Shown piece after piece: positions 23,837-34,718 of a stretch of DNA of 64,000 nucleotides. The stretch covers positions 379,990 to 443,989 of the forward strand of contig CAJJDP010000073.1 in assembly GCA_905182995.1 (NCBI GenBank). Reading direction: 5' to 3'. Source of the DNA: Paramecium octaurelia (lineage: Eukaryota > Ciliophora > Oligohymenophorea > Peniculida > Parameciidae). The notes below the pieces were generated by a model. That model was not told the DNA's origin. It was given only the letters and a program-made list of their open reading frames with translations, and searched no databases. How positions within the stretch are numbered: position 1 is the first letter of the stretch; every line of letters begins with the position of its first letter. Position numbers and translations under genes: made by a program.

Positions 23837-24897
23837 TCATTGTTATCTATTTAATTCTTGCAATAACGTGTTATATTTCTGTACAACATTCTTGCAATAT
23901 GCATCTTATACAATAGGAGATGGGATTTAATCAAATGTTATTTTTTATTTTTTCTATTAATTCTCATTTTATAGAATAGTTGAATTGTTTCTGCTGTGTT
24001 ACTACTTTTACCTAGATACATTGGATGTATTATTCAAAGTATTTTGATTTTTTGGTTTGTAGGATGAAGCATCTGAATTCAACAATTGAATAATGAGATC
24101 ATCTTCATTATATTGTGGTGGTTATTAAAATTAATTCTATTGGATCTCACTCTACTATTCTGATCTAACTGTCTATTAGGTTGGAAGCGATTATTATTCA
24201 ATGTTCAATAATTTCTAAAAAACATTCTGAAGATAGCTAGTATTATTCAATTGAGAATTCTAATCTTCAGATTTTCTATTGGTAGTTAATTCAATACTCT
24301 ATATAAGTGGAAAATTAATACTTATTCATTTGAAAAATTCAATCTGTTTACTATTTTTTCAAATTCTTGTATTTTCTTCATTAGTATTTCTTTCTTCTTT
24401 TTGGATGACTTCTTTTATTATACTACTGGCTATTGTTAACTTTGCTATTGGACCATGGAAGTTTATATTTATTGATCAATTTTAATTGGAGACTCCCTTT
24501 GTGTAATTGGTATAATAAAGGAGGAACTTTAATCTTAATTTATTTGATTTAGGACTTTAAAGTTTGGACTTTGATGAATGTTCTCGTCATCATTTTCAAA
24601 TTTATACAATAATTTTTATTTGCTTTAAGTTTACAATTATGGAGTTTAATAATGTGATTGCTTTTCTTGATCTTGCAATTGTGAGATTTCTTCATCTAGT
24701 TTTTCGATTTCAGTTTGCAATCTTTATTATTTTTATTCTGATTATTGCATATCTGCTAATTTTTTTAAGAGTATTTCCTTCTCTTCTCTTTCCTGTGCCA
24801 ATCTTTTAATCAATTTTCCTATTTTCTTTTTGTCTTCCTAGCATAAGTCCTTTATTTTTGGTTTCTGATTTGAGTCGAATTGATATGTTTTATGCAT
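23837..24897 (-). CDS. Gln-rich coiled-coil protein, about 345 aa
   Basis: Starts MHKTYQFDSNQKPKIKDLCQ at 24897 and ends NTLLQELNRQQ at the TGA complementary to 23837-23839. One 23-nt intron near 24300 leaves 346 codons. Residues 25-90 form a strong coiled coil (KKIGKLIKRLAQEREEKEIL and onward). The rest is Gln/Ser/Asn-rich and probably disordered, with a second helix KKEILMKKIQEFEKIVNRL. Glutamine is encoded mostly by TAA and TAG, so standard-code annotation would miss it. Function unknown. Confidence 0.68.
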
Positions 24898-25004
24898 ACG
24901 TTAAATATTAATTTATAATAATATTAAAAATAAATAAAGAATATGAAAACTCAAAATCGAAATGGATCAAGTCTTTATACTTTATAATTTTAATTAAATT
25001 ATAA

Positions 25005-27305
25005 TCACAAATATAGATTCGCTAGCAACAATCTTTTTTTTTTCGTCTGAAGTATTTTCTATGCCTCCTTCCTAGGCATATATTTAATATTCGGGATATT
25101 AAACATTTCTTCAGCATTCTCTAATGAAACAAAATTGCAGCATTAAATTGTAGCGTGTATTGAAAATTGAAAAGGTATCTGTACCTTAATTGGAAATCCA
25201 TTCAATTCAATAATCTCCTGCATCTCTGGTCTTTGAAACAACCCATTTAACTTTTCCATTAAATGATTGCCTTTGGCCAATAGAGATACAATGTTGGCAA
25301 AATCCTTAAATTGAAGTGAATGATTCTTGCAAATCCATAGGGATATTGTTCGAGTTTCATTCTATTCTTTCGGTTTCTAATTTAATAGCAAATCTGTATT
25401 GGGTGAGACATCGTTTAATATCCACTCTTCATAAAGCTCTCTCTCGACAGCAAATTTAATTTGAGTATCATTATTTTTCTTCAAATAAGAACTTTTATAT
25501 GTAATCTTTAAATCAAATCTCTATCTAATAACAATGAATACTTCTCACAAGAATACTGTCCTACTTATTCAATTATCTTCCTACCTCTCCAATCCACACA
25601 CTATTTGATTGTGCAACTAGTTATATCCAATGCTCCACTAACAGGTTCACTGTGTAGAATATCATAGATAATTAATTTTTTCTCTTCAGTATCTAATTCT
25701 TCTAATGGATCTGTGTAAAATTGATTCGATCTATTAATTTAATATAATTTATTTTGCTTAAACAATAGAGACATGTTTCTTCGTTTGCATTACAATTTCG
25801 AAAAACCTACAAGTGTACTATCCAATCTCAATTATTATTTATATTTGTATAATTTAATGGTGTCATTCGGAGCCAACAATTTAATGAAGGGTAAGGGACT
25901 ATCAAAATTCCAATTCATATCTAATTGAAAATTGGGAACCTATTATAATACAGTTGACAATTAATAAAATTGGTTTAAAAACTCATTTCTCTTAATCCTA
26001 TAACATTATTGAAATAATAAGGCTGTTGCATATATCGATCTTTAAGAAAGGGATTCATCCATAGCTGACCATCCTGTTAATTTATTTTTGATAAACGGAT
26101 CTGGATTCATTTTTAAAACTTCTTTCAATAATTCGTCATATTTTTTGTGAAATCCATATAATTTAATTACGGTAATTAAAATCGTATTACCTAAGATGTC
26201 ATGTTGATTTAGATAGGAAAATTTACTATCTATCTATTATTATGATGAATACCTTTCATTAGCATCGAGAATTTAGTTACGTCATTATTAAGCATGCTCT
26301 AAATGACATGCTTGTAGTTAACGATTGTGTTGTGCTTCTTGAATGCAATTATTGGTTGTCTGATTATATTTGCTTCACTTTTGATACCCTCAGTAAAAAT
26401 TTATTGTTTGCCATTATTAACTTATTTAAAAAGAATCTCGTTTTCTGATAAGATTTTTTCAATTTATCGATGAGATTAGTCTTATTAACTTTAGGTTTAT
26501 TGCGTTAATTACTGTGGTTGCTTTTTATCTTTGAGGAAATCTTAAAAGCACTCGCTTTATTCAGACAATACATATTTTTAATTAGAAGATTTTGGTGAGC
26601 AATTTTTATTATTTGGAGAAGACAATAAATTACTCTGAGCGAAATTGAGTTAATTCAACGATTAGTGAACTATTAGAGCTTTCTGTTATAGTTTCTATGG
26701 GTTATTTATGATTTAAGGAGATTAATCAGCATAATATAACTTTGAAGCCAGTTAACTATAACTAGCAGCAACTTTGGATCTATCAATTTTACTAGCAACG
26801 GGGACTTATTTAATTGAATTGATATTTTGCTTTGATTCTTTTTATGAATTTAAATCTATTTAACTATTTTGTCTAGAAAATGATTCCCTATCAGTGACAC
26901 TTGATATATCACTCAATTTTCTAATTGGTTATTGAGTGCTTTAAAATGGGTTTTTTGTTTTATGTTCTGAAACTCCAGTGGTCATTTTATTGGCTGTAAA
27001 ATTTTCTTCGTATTATTGATCAACAAAGCAGGTTTTTAATTTCGAACTAAATATTTTCTCTTTCTTTTTGGGTAAAACAATTTCGATATTATTTGACTGA
27101 AAATTCTGCAAAGTCACTTGTTTAATTTCAATAGCTTGTTGTTCTCTACAGGTGTCATCAACATTGCATATACTTGAATCTAATAATATAAGATAATTCA
27201 ACCACTTAATGATCCCTAAAAGGAATCCGGAGGAGCATGTTAATGATTGACTTGTCTCTCTATTTTCGGATTCTATTTTGTTCTTGCCACATAACAATTT
27301 ATCAT
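25005..27305 (-). CDS. ANKRD13-like ankyrin protein with long disordered N-terminus
   Basis: Starts MINCYVARTKQNPKIERQVN at 27305; a 26-nt intron near 27200 restores frame. About 320 residues of Ser/Gln/Asn-rich sequence lead without interruption into ankyrin-like repeats (LNQHDILGNTILITVIKLYG, KNKLTGWSAMDESLS). The GPCR-chaperone-type domain of ANKRD13 follows: VPNFQLDMNWNFDS, PFIKLLAPNDTIKLYK, then NGFPIKVQIPFQFSIHATIQ near the C-terminus. The stop is complementary to 25005-25007. Animal ANKRD13 proteins are endosomal and bind ubiquitinated cargo. I see no clear ubiquitin-interacting motif in the short C-terminal tail. A start at 26414 would give a conventional-length ANKRD13 but breaks a well-formed frame. 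Confidence 0.8.
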
Positions 27306-27659
27306 GATTACAAATTATATTTTGTATATATTTTTATTATTATAATATTAAGTATCATTTATTTTTTTGTAAATAATTTTAAGTACTTAAATTATGGACA
27401 TCCCAGTAGAATAATTTAATTTATTATATGCGTGGTTTCATTTTAGAAATAAAAGGAGGCTTAATAAATATTATAGAAAATAAGAGAATATTTCAAAAAT
27501 TAACTCTTTTATAATAAAATACTGAATAAATCATATGACTACTGACAGAATTGTATAAGTATTAATATCATTATTCCAGATATATCAAGTTAATGAGAAA
27601 TAGATATAAATAAAACTACTAATTATTTATAACGTATAAATATAGTACATTGATATTAT
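27306..27659. other. intergenic, very AT-rich
   Basis: Gap between the divergently arranged TTLL 3' end and the ANKRD13-like 5' end. It contains A/T runs and no coding-like frame, hairpin or RNA gene that I can support. It probably holds the ANKRD13-like promoter. Confidence 0.6.
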
Positions 27660-29442
27660 TCATTCATTTTTCTGATTATTTTCAATTTTCTGGAAACTAA
27701 ATGTCTTAATAGGTATCATTTTATAAATAGGTTTAGGAGGAAGTTCAGAAGGAGGCGGATAAACTAATCTTTTTTAATTTTAGGATGTATTTAAGTTTTA
27801 ATGTTGATTAGGAAAGACAGTCTTTCTAATAGCACTTATAGGTCTATTTATAGCTGTAATGCTACTAAACGGACGTTATTAAGAAGTAGTTCTAGTCTGA
27901 GGAATTACAGTATTTCTGCCTGTTAACTGCTAAAGAGATTATCCTTCCAATTCAGTGAAGGATTAGTTCGTTGATAATCGTTTAGCAGGCTTTAATTTAG
28001 GAGGTTTAACTTCAACCTAGATTTTTAATGTTTTCTCTAAATTTTTAACTTAGTCCAACTGCTAATTAATCAGGCTGTCTCTCTCTTTAGGTTTTGGAGG
28101 CATAAATTATTCATAATAATCTTTATTCTTCCTGTTAATAGATATAAATGTACTTCATCAGGATATATTTTGATGTATCCATTTAAATGTTTGTCTTCAA
28201 TGAGACTCATTTTCGATGATTGTTTTTCCTTTTCTTCCTAACTCATTTTCATTGGTCTTTAATACACCGGAGCTCTTTTTTGCTCTAAGTATATCTTTTT
28301 GGGTTTGTTTTTGACATCCAAGAGTATTAAGGTATCCATAATCAGATTTCTTTTGATGATCTTATCTAAGGGAGTGTCTGTAGAAAATGAAGGAGTATGA
28401 TTGACTTCAAGAAGCCAAGGTTTAAGGGAGGAATCTAGGAGAATATCGAATCCAAATAATTCAAAGCATTGTTCAATGCCATCATTATTATGTTATTATG
28501 ATCTATAGAGGTGAGACAATTCCCCTTAAACGCTTTAAATAGTCTTAACTATCACTTGTTTGATTTGGTTTAGTAATTATTTGATATCATGACCTTGATC
28601 TTGCAAATACTTGGGATATATGATATGATTACTTTAAGAACAGATGTAAAAGAGCGCTTATGACCAACATCATCTTTGTTGGTGTCATTATTGAATACGA
28701 AATCCTTGCTTCTTTTGTTGATAGCATAATTGGTGAGATGCATTGTAACACTGCCTAGATTTTTCTTTTAAGGCTTTACATATTTTTTGGTTGAAAACCT
28801 TGCAAGGCCTTCCTAATACATAAATACCTTCAATGGATAGATTGACTTGAGGAGGACATAGATTCTGATATTTAATTAATGTGTACCTAAGATCGAATTT
28901 CAAGCCGTCAATTAAGTATGGATTGCAGAGATATTCTTATACGACATAGTGCTTATCTAGAAAGGGATCCAGTTTTTTTGTTAGAAATATTCCTCGGCCT
29001 TAACAATTTGCTTCTGGTTTAACAATAAAGATTCCTGTTCCTTATTTCTATCTGACTTCTTCGCTTTAATAAGGTAATTGCCATGTTCTTGGGAAGAAAT
29101 CGTAATCCTCAGGAAACATTTTGCGCATCCTATTTAAATTACGACAAAGTTCATTCTTTTTTCCGAGCATGTACGATCCTGGAAAATGATTAATTCTCTA
29201 GTATGGCAATAAGCGACGATATTCTTCATCAGTTACATACGTATCTTTCCAAAAGATATGGCATTCAATCTCTGACGGTGTGACCTTCCATTCTAACAGT
29301 TGAACTGCTTCTTCAATGACTTTGTATTTGGTTTCTAGTTTTATCAATACTAGTTTGTACATTCTAAGTTGATCAGGATTTTTCTTTTCATAAAATTCTT
29401 TTGTAACTAGGCTAATTATTGTAGAGACATTAAATCACTCAT
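27660..29442 (-). CDS. tubulin tyrosine ligase-like (TTLL) enzyme, probable tubulin polyglutamylase or glycylase
   Basis: The core shows TTL-family motifs in order: [48 protein letters not shown] (ATP-grasp), [16 protein letters not shown], then after a 22-nt intron [35 protein letters not shown], and [20 protein letters not shown] followed by EVNHTPSF. These residues bind ATP/Mg and tubulin tails. The start is uncertain: ATG 29442 needs a 17-nt intron, otherwise [10 protein letters not shown] at 29362. The stop is complementary to 27660-27662. TTLLs add Glu or Gly chains to axonemal tubulin. After the catalytic core a basic, disordered C-terminus may bind microtubules. Confidence 0.9.
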
Positions 29443-29850
29443 ATTTGATTTTTATATTTATACTAATTTCTTATTCAAAATATATTCATCTTTATAAATA
29501 AAAGTATTATCTTACAAGCTGATATAAGGTTGTAGACTTCCCTCAAATTTGTTCATTAAATCAAAAAAGAAATAACATTATTAAAATATATTCTAAATCT
29601 AGAAAATATCACTAATATCATTATGCATAATAAATTCCTATTCGCCTTTGATAAAGAAGACTAAATCTTACTTACTTTTCTAGATATATAAAAAGATAAA
29701 ATTATCACCAAAGAATAATTTAGATATCAATTTATATCGTAATTCTAATTAGAGAACAGATTTACGAATAATTGCTAAGTTAAATAATTTAATTTTTAGT
29801 TATCAACAATAGTATTACGATTCCACTTAATTTATTTAATATATATTATT
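29443..29850. other. gap upstream of the Na+/H+ exchanger, with an in-frame upstream ORF
   Basis: The 5' part is AT-rich and featureless. From ATG 29623 a frame (MHNKFLFAFDKEDQILLTF, then IQKDKIITKEQF) runs without TGA into the exchanger start at 29851. It resembles an EF-hand-like helix-loop-helix only loosely. It may be an N-terminal extension, the remnant of a gene or chance; see findings. Confidence 0.4.
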
Positions 29851-31364
29851 ATGTTTTAAGTGGAAGCTTTGATTGTTGTAATTATATTGGTGAGCTACAT
29901 TCTTACGGCACACGTGATTGCTGTAAAAAGGATCAAGTTCCTTCATGAATCAGTTGTCGCAATATTGATGGGCATCGTCACTGCTCTCTTCATTAAATAT
30001 GTATGAGTGATAATGTGAATGTAGATTTTTAATGAGGATATTAATTTTGACACGGAGTTGTTCTTTAATTTCTTATTGCCTCCAATCATCTTCGCAGCAG
30101 GTTACAATTTGCATAGAAACCACTTTTTCGATAATTTTTGGCTAATCTCATATCATGGAATAATATGCACAATCCTGACATTCATTATACTGAGTGCTTT
30201 TGCCTTGTTTATGAATGAAACAAGTTTGGTCTAATAGAAAATGGGATAGGATGAGATTCTCCTTTTGACAGCTACTCTATGTGCAACTGTAATCGTGTTA
30301 ACAATATTACTCTTTAGGACACAGTTGCTGCCCTCACATTAATTAAAGAAAAAGAATACCCAATACTCAATTCAGTCCTGTTTGGGGAGGGCATATTTAA
30401 TGATGCCGTATCGATTCTAATATTTCGGTCGGTCAAGAAATATTTATCAGAAGATGGAGGATTTTCAAACTTATCCATGACCATCTCCTTGCGTCTATGT
30501 GTTGATTTCGTCTACTTACTACTGATGTCCCTGATCGTAGGTGTAATAGTAGGTGCCCTGTCGTCGTTGTTATTTAAATATTGCGATTCTTTGATTAACC
30601 ATCCTGTAAAGGAGACTTCCTTGATATTATTATTGGGTTACGCATCATATTTAGTATCTGAGTCCTTGCACCTAAGTGGGATATTAAGTTTATTTTGTTG
30701 CGGAATTATTATGGCCGTTTACACCTATCCAAATATTTCAGAAGAAGCACAACATGGTACATAATTGGCATTTGACACAATTGGATATTTAGTTGAAGCT
30801 TTTGTGTTTGCATACTTGGGAATCACAACATTATAAGTAGATTACAAGCAAATCCCTTGGGGCTTTTCGTTATTATTGCTATTATCCGTAATTTTAGCCA
30901 GATTTGTTACAGTTTTTATTTTGCCATGCTGTTACTTTCTGATGAATAAACAATTTAAATTAAACACTTAAGAACTATTTGTAGTTTGGTATTCTGGTCT
31001 AATCAGAGGTGTAATAGCATTTGCACTTTGTATCACCATCAAAACAACAAATAGTGAAATAATCTAAGGGTGTGTTTTAGTGATAGTCTTGATCACAACC
31101 ATTTTCGGTTCCATCTTATTGGATAGTTTCATTGGTCTTATTGGAATGAAGAGAGCTGATCCTGAATTGAATCAGATAAACGAATTTATGTTGAGTCAAA
31201 CTAGTGAGACTGATGCTAGTGTTTCATATTATAAGAGCATAGGAGAATAAAAGGCCAAACTAAAAAAGGGATTATGGGGAGGAATTGAGTAGAATTTTGT
31301 TCGACCAATATTTTAAAAGCCAAAAACAAATTAGGTTTCAGAAATTAGTATGCATACAATGTGA
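29851..31364 (+). CDS. CPA1-type Na+/H+ exchanger (SLC9/NHE family), about 486 aa
   Basis: Starts [20 protein letters not shown] at 29851; introns at 30001-30024 and 30289-30317 leave 487 codons to TGA 31362-31364. About twelve hydrophobic helices are visible. Family motifs include [16 protein letters not shown] in helix 4, [13 protein letters not shown], and [16 protein letters not shown], which carries the ion-binding Asn-Asp pair of CPA1 exchangers. [16 protein letters not shown], the conserved Arg-containing helix, follows. The tail is short, unlike plasma-membrane NHE1, so an organellar (SLC9A6/7/9-like) or SLC9A8-like role is possible. Confidence 0.9.
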
Positions 31365-31417
31365 ATTTAGATATAGATATATATTAATATGTATTGTTGG
31401 TTTTTTTTACTCTTTTC

Positions 31418-32170
31418 TCAACAACACCCTGAGTCGTCGTTTTTCTTTTTCTTTTGTGGTTGTAGCTGCTATTATGGATTATCTTGGTGTTCGGATGATG
31501 CAATAGATGCTTTGTTGTCATTTTTACGTATCGTTTCATTTATATAGTTTAGGAAAACCAACTTGGCTGCTTCGGTGAATGCATATTATAGAATTCACTC
31601 AATACCAGTTCAACATTTTGATTGTTTTTGGAACTCGTTTCGAAGAATAAATTGATTCCCTTCTCGTCTATGAATGACTTTCCTTCATCATATGAAACTT
31701 GTCGTCTAGAAATTATGTAGAATTTGTACTGATCGTCCAAATCATTTTATGCTCCAACCAAAACAGTCACTATATTCGGCGATGCATTCTCCTTCGCCTC
31801 CTTTAACCACCCATCCAACTTCTCCAATGTTTCTCGTCTATTTTATAGGCATATTAATGTACCTTGTGATATTATAGACTAAAAATACTGCAGTAACATT
31901 CCTATAAAAGGATCTCACAATAGATCTGAATGACTCCTACCCAGCAGTATCCCAGATCTGCAACTTTATTTTTGTATTCTAATCAACTTCCACTGTTTTT
32001 GAAGAGAATTCCACACCGATTGTGACATTGTACTCAGAGACGAATTCGTCCTTTGTGTATCTCAACAGTAGACAAGACTTCCCGACACCTCAATAATACT
32101 ATTAATTAATACCACTTTCTCCAATTATGATAAATTTAAACAATGGTGTTTTATCAGCTGAGGAATTCAT
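31418..32170 (-). CDS. Rab-family small GTPase, about 224 aa, with altered G4 box
   Basis: Starts [20 protein letters not shown] at 32170 and ends [11 protein letters not shown] at the TGA complementary to 31418-31420, a standard Rab geranylgeranylation tail. Introns of 24, 25 and 29 nt leave 225 codons; the first splits the P-loop. G1 is GESGVGKSC, the effector loop [15 protein letters not shown]3 WDTAGQE, and G5 ETSSK. The G4 box, normally NKxD, reads AQND (VLVGAQNDLDD); loss of Asn and Lys should weaken guanine specificity. Rabs direct vesicle traffic; this one is nearest the Rab2/4/14 group by eye, but the subfamily is not settled. Confidence 0.88.
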
Positions 32171-32198
32171 CATCGTAAATTCTTTAATATTTTAATTT

Positions 32199-34048
32199 AT
32201 GTCTAAAAAACAGAAGCACGCTCAAAAATAACCCAAAAAAGTTCTTTCTCAAGACATAAACGAGAGTGATCAAACTCATTACTTCGGTCTGCTTGGAGAT
32301 GATTACAATGTACCGCTAATTTTCCATTATATTAGAATAATGACAATGTTAAAGTAGCCTAGAAAATACTCGGAGATTACAAAGCCCTGTTGGAGTATCC
32401 CCCCAGTAAATTTTGGGCCACTATCTCCTACAACCTAAACCTCCAAAATTCCTTAGACCTATTTTTGAGATATGCACCAAGAAAACACTTTTTAAAGGAA
32501 CCATTACATTTCACAGGATATTATGGAGTACTAATCAAAGAGATTTTCAAATGTGTCTTGGCAATCTATCTTCGATTAATTGATTTACAAAATGAAGACC
32601 CAATTCTTTTTGAACAAATTGGTGTCTATGATCTTGTCTACTAAAAATGGATCTTTGATGTCATGAAATTGACTGATATTTGCACAATATACGCTGATCA
32701 AAATGAAAGTAATATTCATTGTCCTATAAATGTAGATGCTGTTAAGAAAATATGTTTTTTTGTTTTCTATTACCAAGCATATTAGGATGATTACAAATCT
32801 ACCATAGAATCCTTTATGAAAAATGTCCTGGGGAAAATCTACGAGGAAATATTCTAAATAAATAATAAATCAGCCAATGAGAGCGAAATCATTATTAGTG
32901 ACGTTGAATAAAAAATGGAATTACTCACCTTAACCTTAGATTCCATTGAGACACTTATTATTTGGGCAAAATATTTCCCATAAAAACAATATCTTTTTAA
33001 ACCAGAGGTCGTTTAATGTTTAGAATAAGTCTTTTATGAATTGATTCTGGCTAAAGGGTATAACAGAGGCACAACATAAATCTCAGGTGTTTGGAAACCT
33101 TAGTTTTTATAAAATTTACATCACTTCCTTAAACTAGCTTTGTAAAGAGTTATAGATTTCTTTGTCATTTATATGAAATACCTGGAAGAGTTGATTGTGA
33201 CCAAACAGATTAAGTAATCCCAAGAACATATGAATTATTTGATTTAGAATTTCGGCATTATGAAAAGGAAATTTAAATCCAAAAAAGGAGGTTCAAATCA
33301 AAATAAAGAATGGATTCTATTCGAAGCTCTTTATGAAAATGGGTTCAACATGATTGAATTGCTAATGAACACCCCTTGGAATTAGATTAATCTACCTAAG
33401 GAGGAAATTGAAGAGGTAACCCTTCTAATGACAACAGTAATGGAGGAGAGAGAGAGACTCAAGGGCAAAGCTAATAATAATGAACCAGAGAATTTGGAGG
33501 CTTTTGAAAACTTTGATCCTGCGTAATCTACTCTGCCCCTTGATCTCATAGAGGCCTAAGAGAAATAGGAGGCTGAAGAACAAGAATAAGACGTCTAGGA
33601 AGAAGAGGATGAGCCAGTTCAATCGGAAGAAAAATTAGTTGAGATAGTATCAAAAAAGAAATAAAAACTGACATTTGATTAACCATTAAAGGATAGGATA
33701 GAAATGGCTGAAATAACAGCTAAGCTCTATAATGATGAGCCTGATGATACATATGATTATCAAGAAGCCTTGCAAAGACCTGAGAAGGAATACACTAGCA
33801 GTGATAATGATGAGGAGGATGACTATGTTCCGAATGATCATTTCAATAGATATGCCAAACCTTTAAGGAAATAATAGGTTAATCCAGGACATAGCATGAG
33901 TTATCAGAATTTAGATAACAATAATGATAAACAGATAAAAATTTTAAAAAATCCAAATAAGTAGTAACAATAAAATAGATAAAAACAAAATGAGGAAGGA
34001 TTCAGTGATGATGAGGATCAATTTAGAAGAGATAATGGAAGCAGATAC

Positions 34049-34092
<44 letters not shown>

Positions 34093-34606
34093 CAATCGTC
34101 CTTATTTTGAAAAGCCTATGAAAGTATACGTTAAGGATAATAATAATTACCAGAATAACAATAGTGAGTATCAGAGAAAAAACTACAACAACAATAATAA
34201 TTAACAAAGATCAGATTATAGAAATAAAAATAAGAATTAAGAATATTCAAGGAATGATGATGATTGTTATAAAAGGGACGACTACGATCGAGAGGACAGA
34301 CCTTAGGGTAATAACGAGTAGAAGAGGGTTCTTTAAAAGGAGAGAAATAGGGATGGTGGCTACGTTGGAACTAACAAACCAAAAGTTTAGTAGGAATATG
34401 AGGAGAAGCAAGAAACTCAATAGGGTCAACAGACCAATTAAAAGTAGAATAATAATAATAAACAACAACAAAACAAAAAGAATTTAAACTCGAAAGCAAC
34501 TCCGTATGATATTTATGTACCCAAAGAGGAAAGTGGAAATAACGAATACTAAGCTTAAGAATAGAGGTAAGAGAAGAAACAACAGAGAGGTAAAAAGAGA
34601 TATTGA
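32199..34606 (+). CDS. ASCC2: ASCC2-like protein (activating signal cointegrator 1 complex subunit 2), 793 aa
   Basis: Starts MSKKQKHAQKQPKKVLSQ at 32199; one 26-nt intron near 32310 leaves 794 codons to TGA 34604-34606. The N-terminal half matches ASCC2: LEYPPSKFWATISYNLN, then SLDLFLRYAPRKHFL, and FDVMKLTDICTIYADQNE. The C-terminal half keeps the short acidic motif LYNDEPDDTYD seen in ASCC2/Cue3. ASCC2 works in ribosome-associated quality control and alkylation repair, binding K63-linked ubiquitin through a CUE domain. I cannot find a CUE-like segment between these regions. The tail is Asn/Gln/Asp-rich, including 14 consecutive Asn. The gene starts 29 bases from the divergent Rab gene. Confidence 0.78.
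34049..34090 (+). repeat. AAT trinucleotide repeat, 14 units, coding for poly-Asn
   Basis: Fourteen uninterrupted AAT codons within the ASCC2-like gene encode a pure Asn tract. Pure repeats of this kind are prone to length change by slippage. Confidence 0.97.
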
Positions 34607-34718
34607 GTATATAAAAATAAATAAATTAATCTAGAATTTCTAGAATTTACTATTAAGAGACTATTTAATTTAATTGTGGGTAATTTTCACTAATAAATTA
34701 ATTGTCTATAAATTGTTA

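Noticed and set aside
23837..24047. Plus-strand frame continuing the MGCC gene to 24047
   Set aside because: This stretch is antisense to well-formed Gln-rich codons of the minus-strand gene; with only TGA as stop, antisense frames stay open by chance.
25005..26414. Conventional-length ANKRD13 gene starting MANNKFLLR at 26414
   Set aside because: It needs an intron that interrupts a longer, continuous codon-like frame coming from upstream; kept as an alternative only.
33944..34487. Long hydrophobic or Ile/Asn-rich open frames on both strands
   Set aside because: They are shadows of the AAT/ATT repeat tract of the ASCC2-like gene, which reads cleanly in one plus-strand frame.
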